Positions 43,504 through 52,153 of a stretch of DNA of 64,000 nt are shown here, in pieces. Source of the stretch: SVFI01 sp045535935 (GTDB lineage: Bacteria; Bacillota; Clostridia; Lachnospirales; Lachnospiraceae); contig JAZSMO010000046.1 in the NCBI GenBank assembly GCA_045535935.1, forward strand, positions 1 through 64,000, given 5' to 3'. Numbering within the stretch: position 1 is the stretch's first letter; each line of letters starts with the position of its first letter. The position numbers and the translations under genes were made by a program. The notes below the pieces were generated by a model that saw only the letters and a program-made list of their open reading frames with translations, searched no databases and had not been told where the DNA came from.

Positions 43504-44826
43504 TTATTCTGTCTGTAAAATAAATCCTTCTGTCGGATCTTCTTCGAAGTCTTCCTCTTCTGTGTATTCTTCGTCTACGATCTCTCCGTCTTCTCCGACA
43601 ACAATGACATCTTCATCATTCACTTCTTCATCGTCGAGATACTCTTCGTCTTCCATTTCATAGTACTCATCTGACAAAACGGAAATCGGATCATTCTCTA
43701 TAATTGTAACACAAGTTGCAAGATATTCATATACTTTCGCAGCCAATACATAATCATAATATGTTCCGGCTCCGATATCTTTCATCAAAGCATCTGCGGA
43801 TTCATAACCATAATCCTCATATTCTGCCTCTGCCTCCGCCTTTACGTCAGCATCAGACAACTCGATTCCCGCTTTTTTTGCAATGGCAGCAACTGCTAAC
43901 TTTTCTTTGGAAGTCTCGATAGCGGAGGTATTTGTTTCTTCCTCGAAACTTTCTTTTGTATAACCCATATACTCGGTAATAAATTCGTCGAAGGTAACTC
44001 CGTAGTAGCTTGCGTACATTTCCGCATTTTTCTTCACGGTTGCTTTCGCATCATCGATCATTTCCTGCGGCGGATCATTTACGGTACAAAGTGCATATAC
44101 CTGCTCCCAGACAGCACTTTCTCTTTCTGTCTTATTGGTAGTATCACAGTTTTCCTGAAGATATGTCTTAATATCTTCTTTATATGCTGCAATTGTGTCA
44201 AAACCAAGGTCAAAAGATTTGATCAGCGCATCTGTCACTTCCGGCATTTCCTTTTCATTGATAGAATTTACCGTCACATCAAAGGTTACTGCCTGACCAG
44301 CAAGCTCTTCATTCTGGTATCCTTCCGGGAATGTAAGGTTGAGAACCAATGTCTCTCCGACTTTAGCTCCGACCAGCCCTTCCTCGAAACCGTCGATGAA
44401 AGAGCCGGAACCGATTTCAAGGTTGTGCCCCTGCGCTGTTCCGCCGGCAAAAGCGACTCCGTCTTTTTTGCCCATATAATCGATATTGGCAACATCGCCT
44501 TCCTCCACCGTTGTCTTATCCGAAGGCGTATACTTATAAAGATCCATAGAATCTACATAGTATTCTACTTCATCCTGAAACTGTGTCTCTACATCCTCAT
44601 CTGTGTAATTCACCACATCCACCGTAACCTGCACGGAAGAGAAATCTCCGAGCGTCACGTAATCATCCGGATTAAAGTCTTTGCTTGAAACCACACCGAC
44701 CTCTGTTGTCTCTGTCGCTGTCGCTGTTGCTGCTCCTTCTTCCTTCTTTTCGGCATCGGAACCGCAGGCACAAAGGCTCATCACCATTCCGGCCGCAAGC
44801 AGCATCGCCAATAATTTCTTTTTCAT
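43504..44826 (-). CDS. Trigger-factor-like peptidyl-prolyl isomerase lipoprotein
   Basis: 440 residues. Lipobox LCAC at ~18-21, an FKBP-type PPIase core at ~100-190 (VEEGDVANIDYMGKKDGVAF, EIGSGSFIDGFEEGLVGAKV, TLVLNLTFPEGY), a trigger-factor C-like helical region (~200-375) and a very acidic tail (MEDEEYLDDEEVNDED). It is an exported chaperone, unlike cytosolic trigger factor, which is ribosome bound; the ribosome-binding domain is absent. It precedes the NlpC/P60 gene by 15 bases, so the two are probably co-expressed and the chaperone may help envelope proteins fold. Confidence 0.88.
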   Translation of the reverse strand: MKKKLLAMLLAAGMVMSLCACGSDAEKKEEGAATATATETTEVGVVSSKDFNPDDYVTLGDFSSVQVTVDVVNYTDEDVETQFQDEVEYYVDSMDLYKYTPSDKTTVEEGDVANIDYMGKKDGVAFAGGTAQGHNLEIGSGSFIDGFEEGLVGAKVGETLVLNLTFPEGYQNEELAGQAVTFDVTVNSINEKEMPEVTDALIKSFDLGFDTIAAYKEDIKTYLQENCDTTNKTERESAVWEQVYALCTVNDPPQEMIDDAKATVKKNAEMYASYYGVTFDEFITEYMGYTKESFEEETNTSAIETSKEKLAVAAIAKKAGIELSDADVKAEAEAEYEDYGYESADALMKDIGAGTYYDYVLAAKVYEYLATCVTIIENDPISVLSDEYYEMEDEEYLDDEEVNDEDVIVVGEDGEIVDEEYTEEEDFEEDPTEGFILQTE

Positions 44827-44947
44827 ATCTAAAATCTCCTCGTTATGTTTTTGATGAATGCATCCCTTTACTTATACCACATTTTTATTTTCCTTGAAAG
44901 CCTTTGTAAAAAATTCATAAAGAATTCATACTTTGATTCATAGTTTC

Positions 44948-44976
44948 TTGCACTTATAAAAAAAGAATGTTACAAT
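44948..44976 (+). promoter_or_regulatory. Sigma-A promoter of the small membrane protein gene
   Basis: TTGCAC (44948-44953) and TACAAT (44971-44976) with 17 bases between. Confidence 0.65.
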
Positions 44977-45012
44977 ACCTATGTTTGTAACAGATTTATG
45001 AAGGAGGGCTCT

Positions 45013-45489
45013 ATGAACACCGCAACGATTGTACTTTTAGTTATATTGGCCATTATGATCATTGCCATCATTGTTTTATATTTTGTAGGCAAAAAGGCAC
45101 AGAAAACACAGGCAGAGCAGCAGGAAATGATGGAGGCAACCAAGCAGACCGTCTCCATGCTGATTATTGACAAGAAGCGAATGAAAATCAAAGATTCGGG
45201 ACTTCCGCAATCGGTAATCTCCCAGACACCGAAGCTTATGCGAGGCACGAAGCTTCCGATTGTAAAAGCAAAAGTCGGTCCGCAGATTCTTTCCCTTGTC
45301 TGTGAAGAAAAGATTTATGACAAAGTTCCTGTCAAAAAAGAGGTAAAGGCTTCCGTCAGCGGTATCTATATTCTTGACGTAAAAGGTATCCGCAACAGCA
45401 AAACTGCCGAACCGGAAAAGAAAAAGAATGTGTTCCAGCGCGCTTGGGCCACAGCCAAAGAAAAAGCCGGTGTAACTCAGGTAAAATAA
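45013..45489 (+). CDS. Conserved one-helix membrane protein, unknown function
   Basis: 158 residues from ATG 45013 (AAGGAGGG upstream). An N-terminal membrane helix (ATIVLLVILAIMIIAIIVLY) is followed by a Gln/Lys-rich stretch and a soluble part (SMLIIDKKRMKIKDSGLPQS, KLPIVKAKVGPQILSLVCEE). The topology suggests a cytoplasmic domain anchored at the membrane. Not recognised further. Single-gene unit with its own promoter and terminator. Confidence 0.75.
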   Translation: MNTATIVLLVILAIMIIAIIVLYFVGKKAQKTQAEQQEMMEATKQTVSMLIIDKKRMKIKDSGLPQSVISQTPKLMRGTKLPIVKAKVGPQILSLVCEEKIYDKVPVKKEVKASVSGIYILDVKGIRNSKTAEPEKKKNVFQRAWATAKEKAGVTQVK

Positions 45490-45490
45490 A

Positions 45491-45525
45491 AAAACGAGAC
45501 TGTATCTTGTGTACAGTCTCGTTTT
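45491..45525. terminator. Bidirectional terminator
   Basis: AAAACGAGACTGTA (45491-45504) pairs with TACAGTCTCGTTTT (45512-45525); A- and T-runs on both sides let it serve both convergent genes. Confidence 0.9.
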
Positions 45526-45531
45526 ATATAC

Positions 45532-45972
45532 TTACATAATTTCTATTCCGCTTTCACGGGAGCGGATCTCCATATGGATCTCGCAGTCCGCAAGCGGCTC
45601 ATAGTTAGCCTCCAGCAAATATGTGGCATCGACACAGATACGGTCTTCCTCCTCTGTAACTTCCACACCTCTGGTATCAATCCCCAGCATCATATCTCCG
45701 TAAGGAGTTGCATAGCAACAACTGTTTTTCCGGTTCTCTTCAAAAACCATGTTGACGTTGAGCAACCCTTTTTTGCTCACGGTCAGATCGCCTTCTTTGA
45801 ATTTCATCATGCTTTTGACCGGCTGCTCAAAGCCTTCAATCATCTCTTCGTAAAGCACATAATGATAATCATTTTTCTTATAGTAATTTCCCTTGTTAAT
45901 TACTTCCATGCGCTCTGTCTCATCCTGTGCTGTCTGGTAAGATGCCACGGAAATAAGTACATCCTTTGTCAT
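45532..45972 (-). CDS. DUF1934 (YwiB-like) protein
   Basis: 146 residues, small calycin-like beta-barrel: DVLISVASYQTAQDETERME, YHYVLYEEMIEGFEQPVKSM, SCCYATPYGDMMLGIDTRGV. No known function. The start is the ATG at 45972 behind GAGGAG, one base after the murI stop; the ribosome site lies inside the murI end, so the pair is translationally coupled. Confidence 0.85.
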   Translation of the reverse strand: MTKDVLISVASYQTAQDETERMEVINKGNYYKKNDYHYVLYEEMIEGFEQPVKSMMKFKEGDLTVSKKGLLNVNMVFEENRKNSCCYATPYGDMMLGIDTRGVEVTEEEDRICVDATYLLEANYEPLADCEIHMEIRSRESGIEIM

Positions 45973-45973
45973 G

Positions 45974-46801
45974 TCAATACTCCTCAATGTTGATTGTCTT
46001 GGCTGACAAAATACCGTATTTCAAAATAGAGTTGGCGAACGTCTTAAACTTTTCCGCTCCGTCGGAAACGAAAAACTGATAACGATTTTCCCCGAGATCC
46101 GGTTTTTTGTCCTGCAAAATATTGTGTTGTTCCAGCAAAAGCTTCAATTCTCTCGCCGTCTCATAGGCCGGATTGACCAGTGTCACCTTGTCTCCCATCA
46201 CGCGACCGATGGTATTGCGGATCAGCGGATAGTGCGTGCATCCGAGAATCAACGTATCGATATCGATATCAATGAGCTCCAAAAGGTAGCGGGAAGCAAT
46301 TTCATCCGTCACCGGATCCTCCAAAAGTCCTTCTTCCACCAGCGGTACGAAGAGCGGACAGGCTTTTCCCGTCACACTGACCTGAGGTTTTAATTGTTTG
46401 ATGTATGTAGTATAAATCTCAGAACCGATTGTTGCGCTCGTTGCAATCACACCGACCTTCCCGTTTTTTGTCGCCTCCGCAGCCACCTTTGCTCCCGGCT
46501 TAACCACACCGATCATCGGTATATCAATCTCTTTTTCCAATTCATCCAATGCGTATGCACTGGCCGTATTGCAGGCCACCACGATTGTCTTTACATTCTG
46601 TGTCTGCAAAAAATGGGTGATCTGGCGCGAAAAACGGGTAACAGTTTCCTTAGACTTACTTCCGTAAGGAACTCTGGCCGTATCTCCGAAATATACGATT
46701 TTTTCATTCGGTATCTGGCGCATAATCTCCCGAACGACGGTCAGACCGCCGAAACCGGAGTCAAATACGCCGATCGGTGCATCTTTTAAATGTTCTGACA
46801 T
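45974..46801 (-). CDS. murI: Glutamate racemase
   Basis: Makes D-glutamate for peptidoglycan. 275 residues with APIGVFDSGFGGLTVVREIM, the first catalytic Cys in VVACNTASAYALDELE, and the second in TLILGCTHYPLIRN. It is in one operon with the small membrane gene upstream and DUF1934 downstream. Confidence 0.95.
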   Translation of the reverse strand: MSEHLKDAPIGVFDSGFGGLTVVREIMRQIPNEKIVYFGDTARVPYGSKSKETVTRFSRQITHFLQTQNVKTIVVACNTASAYALDELEKEIDIPMIGVVKPGAKVAAEATKNGKVGVIATSATIGSEIYTTYIKQLKPQVSVTGKACPLFVPLVEEGLLEDPVTDEIASRYLLELIDIDIDTLILGCTHYPLIRNTIGRVMGDKVTLVNPAYETARELKLLLEQHNILQDKKPDLGENRYQFFVSDGAEKFKTFANSILKYGILSAKTINIEEY

Positions 46802-46811
46802 AAAACTGCTC

Positions 46812-47084
46812 CTAACTGTTTTTCAGACGCTCGTAAATATAGAACCGATATCGGATTTGGGATTTCTCACAGTCATTGATCTCCTCCCAAAGATTGTTTC
46901 GCAATCGGCCATAGGTTCGGGCTGCCGGCTGCTTTGTCTCGACCGGTACTTTCTTCTCCAGACAGGCTCCGGCCGAAAGACCGTGCTCCGGATAAAGCAC
47001 TCCGAAGAAAAAAGCCATTCCGAACAAAAAACTCATTGCCCCGTACATAAGCGTCTCTATTTTTTTCTCTGTTTTTTCTTTCAT
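46812..47084 (-). CDS. Small membrane protein, unknown
   Basis: 90 residues from ATG 47084 (AAAGGAG upstream). One hydrophobic segment (MYGAMSFLFGMAFFFGVLYP) near the N-terminus, then a polar tail (RTYGRLRNNLWEEINDCEKS). Not recognised; 10 bases before murI, so probably co-transcribed. Confidence 0.6.
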   Translation of the reverse strand: MKEKTEKKIETLMYGAMSFLFGMAFFFGVLYPEHGLSAGACLEKKVPVETKQPAARTYGRLRNNLWEEINDCEKSQIRYRFYIYERLKNS

Positions 47085-47179
47085 TGCATAGCTCCTTTGA
47101 GATGTTTCATCTGGTAGGAGTATGCACATTTTTTTCCGATGTATTCCTTTTTCGGTATTTTATCCCGATACCGGAAACA

Positions 47180-47851
47180 TTATTTCAGATTCAAATGCTC
47201 CATGATCGTATTGAGCTGATTGTTGATATGCTCCTGAATCTCCTTGACTGCGCGCTCCTTGTCACGGGCTGCAATACTCTCATAGATACGTCTGTGCTCC
47301 TCGATAAGAAGCGCATGATAGGAAGAATCTTTGATATATTCGAAGCGATAACGATACATCTGCTCCGCCAGATTGGATATCATCTGTTGGAGACGTTCGT
47401 TTCCGGTTGCGCGGATGATCACATCGTGAAGCGCAACATCCGCCTTGGTGATTACCGTCGCATCCTTCGTCTCCGTCACTTTGGCAAAATGGTCACAGGC
47501 CTCTTTCAGCTCCTTAAGCCCCTCCTCCGTGATTCTCTCACAAGCGAGTTCCACTCCGAGCGCATCCAGCGCCTGACGCACCTCCAGAACATCCTTGAGG
47601 TTTTTGGCCGAAATCTGAGCCACCTCTGCCCCGCGGCGGGGAATCATCGTCACAAGACCTTCCAGCTCCAATTTGCGGATTGCCTCACGAATCGGTGTGC
47701 GGCTGACGCCCAGGCGGTCCGCCAAATGAATCTCCATCAGTCTCTCACCGGGCTTCAGTTCACCGGTCAAAATTCCCTGGCGCAATGTCTTGAACACGAC
47801 ATCGCGAAGCGGTAAATATTCATCCATATTTTCTAACATCATATCTTTCAT
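47180..47851 (-). CDS. GntR/FCD-family transcriptional regulator
   Basis: 223 residues. N-terminal GntR winged helix (PGERLMEIHLADRLGVSRTP, IREAIRKLELEGLVTMIPRR) and C-terminal FCD all-helical ligand domain with candidate metal residues (DVALHDVIIRATGNERLQQM, EEHRRIYESIAARD). The effector cannot be predicted. Its ATG overlaps the ispE stop as ATGA. Confidence 0.9.
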   Translation of the reverse strand: MKDMMLENMDEYLPLRDVVFKTLRQGILTGELKPGERLMEIHLADRLGVSRTPIREAIRKLELEGLVTMIPRRGAEVAQISAKNLKDVLEVRQALDALGVELACERITEEGLKELKEACDHFAKVTETKDATVITKADVALHDVIIRATGNERLQQMISNLAEQMYRYRFEYIKDSSYHALLIEEHRRIYESIAARDKERAVKEIQEHINNQLNTIMEHLNLK

Positions 47852-48723
47852 ACGTTTTCTCCATTTTGAAAAGTGGTCACGAACAACTGCTTGGCAAGAT
47901 TAGCTTCTGCTAATTCCTGATAAGCCTTCCGGGCTGTCGGTTCATCTGCAAATATACCGAATACACTCGGTCCGCTTCCACTCATAAGTGCGCCCAGCGC
48001 ACCTTTATCCATCAGTAACTTTTTAATCTCATCAACGATTGGGTAATCCTCTACGGTTACCGTTTCAAGCACATTTCCGAGACGGCTTACGATACCGTTT
48101 AGATCTTTCTCCTCCAATGCGCAAAGCATTCCGTCAATGTCCGGATGCTCATAATTTTCTTTGGCATCCAGCTTTTTATATACTACCGGTGTTGAGACAT
48201 ATATGTCCGGTTTTGCCACAACAAGAAATGCCTGCGGCGGCGCCGGAACCGGTGTCAATTTTTCTCCGATGCCTTCGGAAAGTGCGGTCTGACCGAGCAC
48301 GCAGAAAGGAACATCCGCTCCGATGCAGACACTCTCCTCCTGCAGTTTCTCTTTGGAAATCCCCAGCTCCAAAAGCTCGTTGACCCCGAGAAGTGTCGCT
48401 GCAGCATCGGTGCTTCCTCCTGCCATACCCGCTGCCACCGGGATTCTCTTTTCCAAACGGATCGTCACACCTCTCTGATCACCGGTCAGTCTGCGCAAAA
48501 GCAACACCGCCTTGTAGATCAGATTGTCCTCATTGACCGGAAGATTTCCGTCCTCGGTCTCGATCACGATCCGGTCATCCTCCCTCTCGGAAAAAGTGAG
48601 CGTGTCACAGATTCCGACATTCTGCATGATCATTTTTACCTCATGATAACCATTGGGTAAAACGCCGGTAACATCCAGTCCGAGATTTATTTTTGCGTAT
48701 GCATTTCTGGTCGTTGTCTTCAT
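47848..48723 (-). CDS. ispE: 4-diphosphocytidyl-2-C-methyl-D-erythritol kinase
   Basis: GHMP kinase of the MEP isoprenoid route. 291 residues from ATG 48723 (AGGTAGG upstream). Motifs: NAYAKINLGLDVTGVLPNGY, the ATP loop PVAAGMAGGSTDAAATL and the C-terminal ALMSGSGPSVFGIF. The overlap with GntR suggests a shared transcript, a pairing common in Clostridia. Confidence 0.95.
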   Translation of the reverse strand: MKTTTRNAYAKINLGLDVTGVLPNGYHEVKMIMQNVGICDTLTFSEREDDRIVIETEDGNLPVNEDNLIYKAVLLLRRLTGDQRGVTIRLEKRIPVAAGMAGGSTDAAATLLGVNELLELGISKEKLQEESVCIGADVPFCVLGQTALSEGIGEKLTPVPAPPQAFLVVAKPDIYVSTPVVYKKLDAKENYEHPDIDGMLCALEEKDLNGIVSRLGNVLETVTVEDYPIVDEIKKLLMDKGALGALMSGSGPSVFGIFADEPTARKAYQELAEANLAKQLFVTTFQNGENV

Positions 48724-48781
48724 ATTGTACCTACCTTGCATTTTGTATACACTGTTAGAATTAATATATACCGAAACAGAC

Positions 48782-48812
48782 AAAAAAGCAACCGGGAGTC
48801 ACTTCTCCCGGC
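48782..48812 (-). terminator. Terminator of the SPOCS-LysM gene
   Basis: CCGGGAG (48792-48798) and CTCCCGG (48805-48811); on the minus strand followed by TTGCTTTTTT. Confidence 0.85.
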
Positions 48813-48823
48813 ACTTTTTCCAC

Positions 48824-50380
48824 CTATTCCCTTTCTTTGACAAGCAATAATTTATCTCCCGGTCGGATTTCATCGCCGGTCAGTCCGTTCATCTCCTTTA
48901 TTTTATTTACCGGCATACAGTATTTCTTCCCGATTTGCCAGAGTGTGTCTCCGCTTGAAACCATGTGAACCACAATCCCCGGCTGTTTTCTCCGCTGCAA
49001 CTTATCCGGTTCCGATATATGTATATCTGTCACAAGCTGCTTCTCAAATTCTTCAAAAAGAATGCCCGTGATATCCAGTGCTATTTTTACCTCCAGCTCA
49101 TTTGCATCCAGCATACTCACAAAAAGTTGCTCCAAACTAACTTTTATCCCCGGAAGTACATCTTCTTTTGTTCCCTTTGCCTCCAAAACATAAGAAAACG
49201 GTATATTTTCTTCCAGAGAGGAATACGGTATTTTATCATCACTGGTCACATAAAGGCATTTCATGACAATGACACCTTCTATCTGTATTCCGTCGGTTAC
49301 CTGCGTGCATTCTTCTACATATACTTCTCCCTCGCTGTGGATCAACTGCAGAATCTGCACATTTCCTCCCACCGGTATTTTCTCATTCATTCTGCAAATT
49401 CCGTTGTTGCGCACAAGGATTCTGCGGAAGGTTCCGTTTTTCACTTCCGCATCCACATCCTTTTGGGTTCCATACACATCGCTGAGTATCGATATGTTTT
49501 CTTCCTCGTACATTTTGATGCTAAGATCCAGCACAAGCTCCATGGCAAATCCACGCTCTTCTCCGTCAAAGTCCGGCCGCACCTCAAAATCACGCCCGGA
49601 TATGCAGTATCTGATATCCGGAATCATCATTTCCCGGCTTCCCTGACAATCGATGGTTCCGCTAAACGGAAGAGAGGTTTCATAATATTGCAGGTTATCA
49701 TTCTCCTGCGTACTCTCGTAGAGAAGGAACACGGAAAGTTCGCCGCTAAGCCCGATTTTGTCATCCAACGGCTTAAAATCTAATGAAGCGATTTTCACAC
49801 TCTGCCATATCAGACGGAATATGTTTGGCATATGCGATGGGAGTTCCAACTCCTGTTTCACCCGATATATGTCTCTTTTACAGATGGCAAGACGCGCCAA
49901 TTCCATCTGTTGCAGGTGGTACTCAATATGGTCTGCGTCTTCCAGATCACAGGCCGCCTCCTCATCGTAAAGTATGTCGGATTGTAAGCATAAGGTAACT
50001 ACACTTCTTGCACTGAGTTTTCGTGAGTTGATTACACTGATTGACAGATCTTCTATCTTCCAGTTTACATCCATCACGTCGCCGGGCTGTGCTTCTTCCA
50101 CATAGATTGTCTCATCAAACGGTATTTTCCCTTCAATGCGCGCCAGCTTTTCATCGTCATCCTCCGTCAGGTACAGAAGGAACACTTCCAGAATTCCTTT
50201 CACCTGCGCATGGTCCTTCCACACCTTCACATCCGAAACGATAACGTTGCCTTCCTTGAAAATAATCTTACTTAAATCCGGACTGATCTCCGGAAGATTG
50301 ATATCATCCTCAAGACTCATCTGGCTGACTGCTCTGCATTTTACCCTGTCCATATGTATGTTATTGCGTACGATGTTCAT
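48824..50380 (-). CDS. SPOCS (DUF3794) and LysM domain protein, probable spore coat/cortex protein
   Basis: 518 residues from ATG 50380 (GGGAGG upstream). Repeated SPOCS/DUF3794 segments (ISPDLSKIIFKEGNVIVSDV, YYETSLPFSGTIDCQGS, IPYSSLEENIPFSYVLEAKG) fill ~1-460, and a C-terminal LysM domain (HMVSSGDTLWQIGKKYCMPV, NKIKEMNGLTGDEIRPGDKL) binds peptidoglycan. The layout resembles SafA/SpoVID-type spore proteins. A sigma-E-like promoter lies immediately upstream, within a hairpin, supporting mother-cell expression. Confidence 0.85.
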   Translation of the reverse strand: MNIVRNNIHMDRVKCRAVSQMSLEDDINLPEISPDLSKIIFKEGNVIVSDVKVWKDHAQVKGILEVFLLYLTEDDDEKLARIEGKIPFDETIYVEEAQPGDVMDVNWKIEDLSISVINSRKLSARSVVTLCLQSDILYDEEAACDLEDADHIEYHLQQMELARLAICKRDIYRVKQELELPSHMPNIFRLIWQSVKIASLDFKPLDDKIGLSGELSVFLLYESTQENDNLQYYETSLPFSGTIDCQGSREMMIPDIRYCISGRDFEVRPDFDGEERGFAMELVLDLSIKMYEEENISILSDVYGTQKDVDAEVKNGTFRRILVRNNGICRMNEKIPVGGNVQILQLIHSEGEVYVEECTQVTDGIQIEGVIVMKCLYVTSDDKIPYSSLEENIPFSYVLEAKGTKEDVLPGIKVSLEQLFVSMLDANELEVKIALDITGILFEEFEKQLVTDIHISEPDKLQRRKQPGIVVHMVSSGDTLWQIGKKYCMPVNKIKEMNGLTGDEIRPGDKLLLVKERE

Positions 50381-50384
50381 AAAA

Positions 50385-50434
50385 AACCTCCCGATTTCTT
50401 GATACATTGTATGTACTAAACCGGGAGGTTATGT
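50385..50434 (-). promoter_or_regulatory. Combined terminator hairpin, sigma-E-like promoter and ribosome site
   Basis: Minus strand: AACCTCCCG (50430-50422) pairs with CGGGAGGTT (50393-50385), followed by TTTT; this can end pyrD transcripts. The 3' arm contains the GGGAGG ribosome site of the SPOCS gene. The loop holds CATACAAT (50413-50406), a sigma-E -10, with ATA-containing ACATAAC 14 bases upstream (50434-50428). A sigma-E transcript would lack the 5' arm and leave the ribosome site free. Confidence 0.6.
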
Positions 50435-50442
50435 CACTTATT

Positions 50443-51345
50443 TTACTTTACGCAGCCGACAATCTCATTGATGTCCGCGATTCCTTTTTCCTGCATAAAC
50501 TTCTCAATACCTGCTACCGTCTCTACGGTTGCATATGGATTAACAAAGTTCATAGCGCCGATGGAAACAGCTGTCGCACCCGCCATCATAAATTCGATGG
50601 CGTCTTCTGCATTTGCAATACCGCCCATTCCGATAATCGGAATGTTCACGGCGTTAGCCACCTGATACACCATGCGAACCGCTACCGGTTTGATGGCCGG
50701 ACCGCTCATACCGCCTGTTTTGTTAGCAAGTGCAAACGATCTTCTGTGAATATCGATCTTCATTCCTGTGATTGTGTTGATGAGGGAGAGGGCATCTGCG
50801 CCTGCTGCCTCCGCAGCCCTCGCCATCTCGGTAATGTCCGTCACGTTCGGACTCAGCTTCATAATCACAGGTTGCTTTGCTTTCTTTTTAATCTCTGTCG
50901 TAATCTCAGAAAGCGCTTTTGCGTTCTGTCCGAAGGCGATCGCGCCCTCTTTTACGTTCGGGCAGGAAACATTGATCTCCAGCATGTCCACCGCTTCATC
51001 GGAGAGACGCTCCACTACTTCCACGTAGTCTTCGATACTCTTTCCGCACACGTTGACGATTACTTTTGTATCATACTGTTTGAGGAATTCCAAATCTCTT
51101 TCTACAAACACTTCAATGCCCGGATTCTGAAGACCGATGGCATTGAGCATACCGCCGTAGGTCTCCGCAACACGCGGTGTCGGATTGCCCGGCCAAGGTA
51201 CATTGGCCACACCCTTTGTGACGACAGCACCCAATTTATTTAAGTCTACAAACTCGCCGTACTCCATTCCCGAACCGAAGGTTCCCGATGCGGTCATGAC
51301 CGGATTTTTAAATTCTACTCCTGCAATTGTAACTTTTGTATTCAT
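50443..51345 (-). CDS. pyrD: Dihydroorotate dehydrogenase, NAD-dependent catalytic subunit
   Basis: Class 1B enzyme (PyrDB) oxidising dihydroorotate to orotate. 300 residues with FKNPVMTASGTFGSGMEYG, LEINVSCPNVKEGAIAFGQN carrying the catalytic Cys, and SGPAIKPVAVRMVYQV. It works with the FeS/FAD subunit PyrK, whose stop overlaps its start (TGATG). Confidence 0.96.
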   Translation of the reverse strand: MNTKVTIAGVEFKNPVMTASGTFGSGMEYGEFVDLNKLGAVVTKGVANVPWPGNPTPRVAETYGGMLNAIGLQNPGIEVFVERDLEFLKQYDTKVIVNVCGKSIEDYVEVVERLSDEAVDMLEINVSCPNVKEGAIAFGQNAKALSEITTEIKKKAKQPVIMKLSPNVTDITEMARAAEAAGADALSLINTITGMKIDIHRRSFALANKTGGMSGPAIKPVAVRMVYQVANAVNIPIIGMGGIANAEDAIEFMMAGATAVSIGAMNFVNPYATVETVAGIEKFMQEKGIADINEIVGCVK

Positions 51346-52133
51346 CAGATCATTACCTCCTTTGCATCATAGACCGGTCCGTCGGTACAGATTCTTGCAT
51401 TTTTTACATGAGAATGATGATCTACTTCTTTGGTGGTGCACACACAGCCCAGACACGCTCCCACACCGCAGGCCATTCTCTCCTCCAGAGAAATGTATGC
51501 TTCCATTCCGTTAGCTTCTGCAAACTGTTTGATTGCACGGAGCATCGGCATCGGACCGCAGGCCATGATAATATCCCCTGTCAGGTCATTTTCCTTTATA
51601 GCATCCATAACAGTACCTTTGCTTCCGGTGCTGCCATCCTCCGTCGCCGCATAAACCTGCGTATATGGCTTGAAATCCTCATAAAGGAACAGCTCGTTGC
51701 GATAGCCGAGGATTGCACGGATACTCTCGGCTTTGCCTCTGGCTTTCAGCTCTTTGGAAAGCTGGAGCATCGGAGGAATACCGATTCCTCCTCCCATAAG
51801 AAACACTCGTTTTCCGTCTGCTGCTTCCAGCGGGAAACCGTTTCCCAGTGTTCCGAGAATGGTGATTTCTCCGCCTGTGTGATATTTTGAAAACTCTTCC
51901 GTTCCCTGTCCCGCCACGCGGTATACGATACGAAGCATCGTCTTGTCTTCATTTACCTCGCATATACTGATCGGTCTCGGAAGGAGTGTCGCTTTGTTTT
52001 TCGGATATACGCTGATGAACTGACCCGGCTTTGCGTCCTTCGCCAAATCTGTCTCGATCCACATATCATAAATATCGGTTGCAATCTCATCCTGTCGGAA
52101 TACCTTTGCAACTACTTTTTTCTTCTGTGCCAT
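51345..52133 (-). CDS. pyrK: Dihydroorotate dehydrogenase electron transfer subunit
   Basis: 262 residues: FAD-binding barrel (PGQFISVYPKNKATLLPRPI), NAD fold (KRVFLMGGGIGIPPMLQLSK) and the 2Fe-2S site MACGVGACLGCVCTTKE...CTDGPVYDAKEV with four cysteines. It passes electrons from PyrD to NAD+. 20 bases after pyrC. Confidence 0.96.
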   Translation of the reverse strand: MAQKKKVVAKVFRQDEIATDIYDMWIETDLAKDAKPGQFISVYPKNKATLLPRPISICEVNEDKTMLRIVYRVAGQGTEEFSKYHTGGEITILGTLGNGFPLEAADGKRVFLMGGGIGIPPMLQLSKELKARGKAESIRAILGYRNELFLYEDFKPYTQVYAATEDGSTGSKGTVMDAIKENDLTGDIIMACGPMPMLRAIKQFAEANGMEAYISLEERMACGVGACLGCVCTTKEVDHHSHVKNARICTDGPVYDAKEVMI

Positions 52134-52153
52134 AGTCTGATCCTTTCTGTCTT

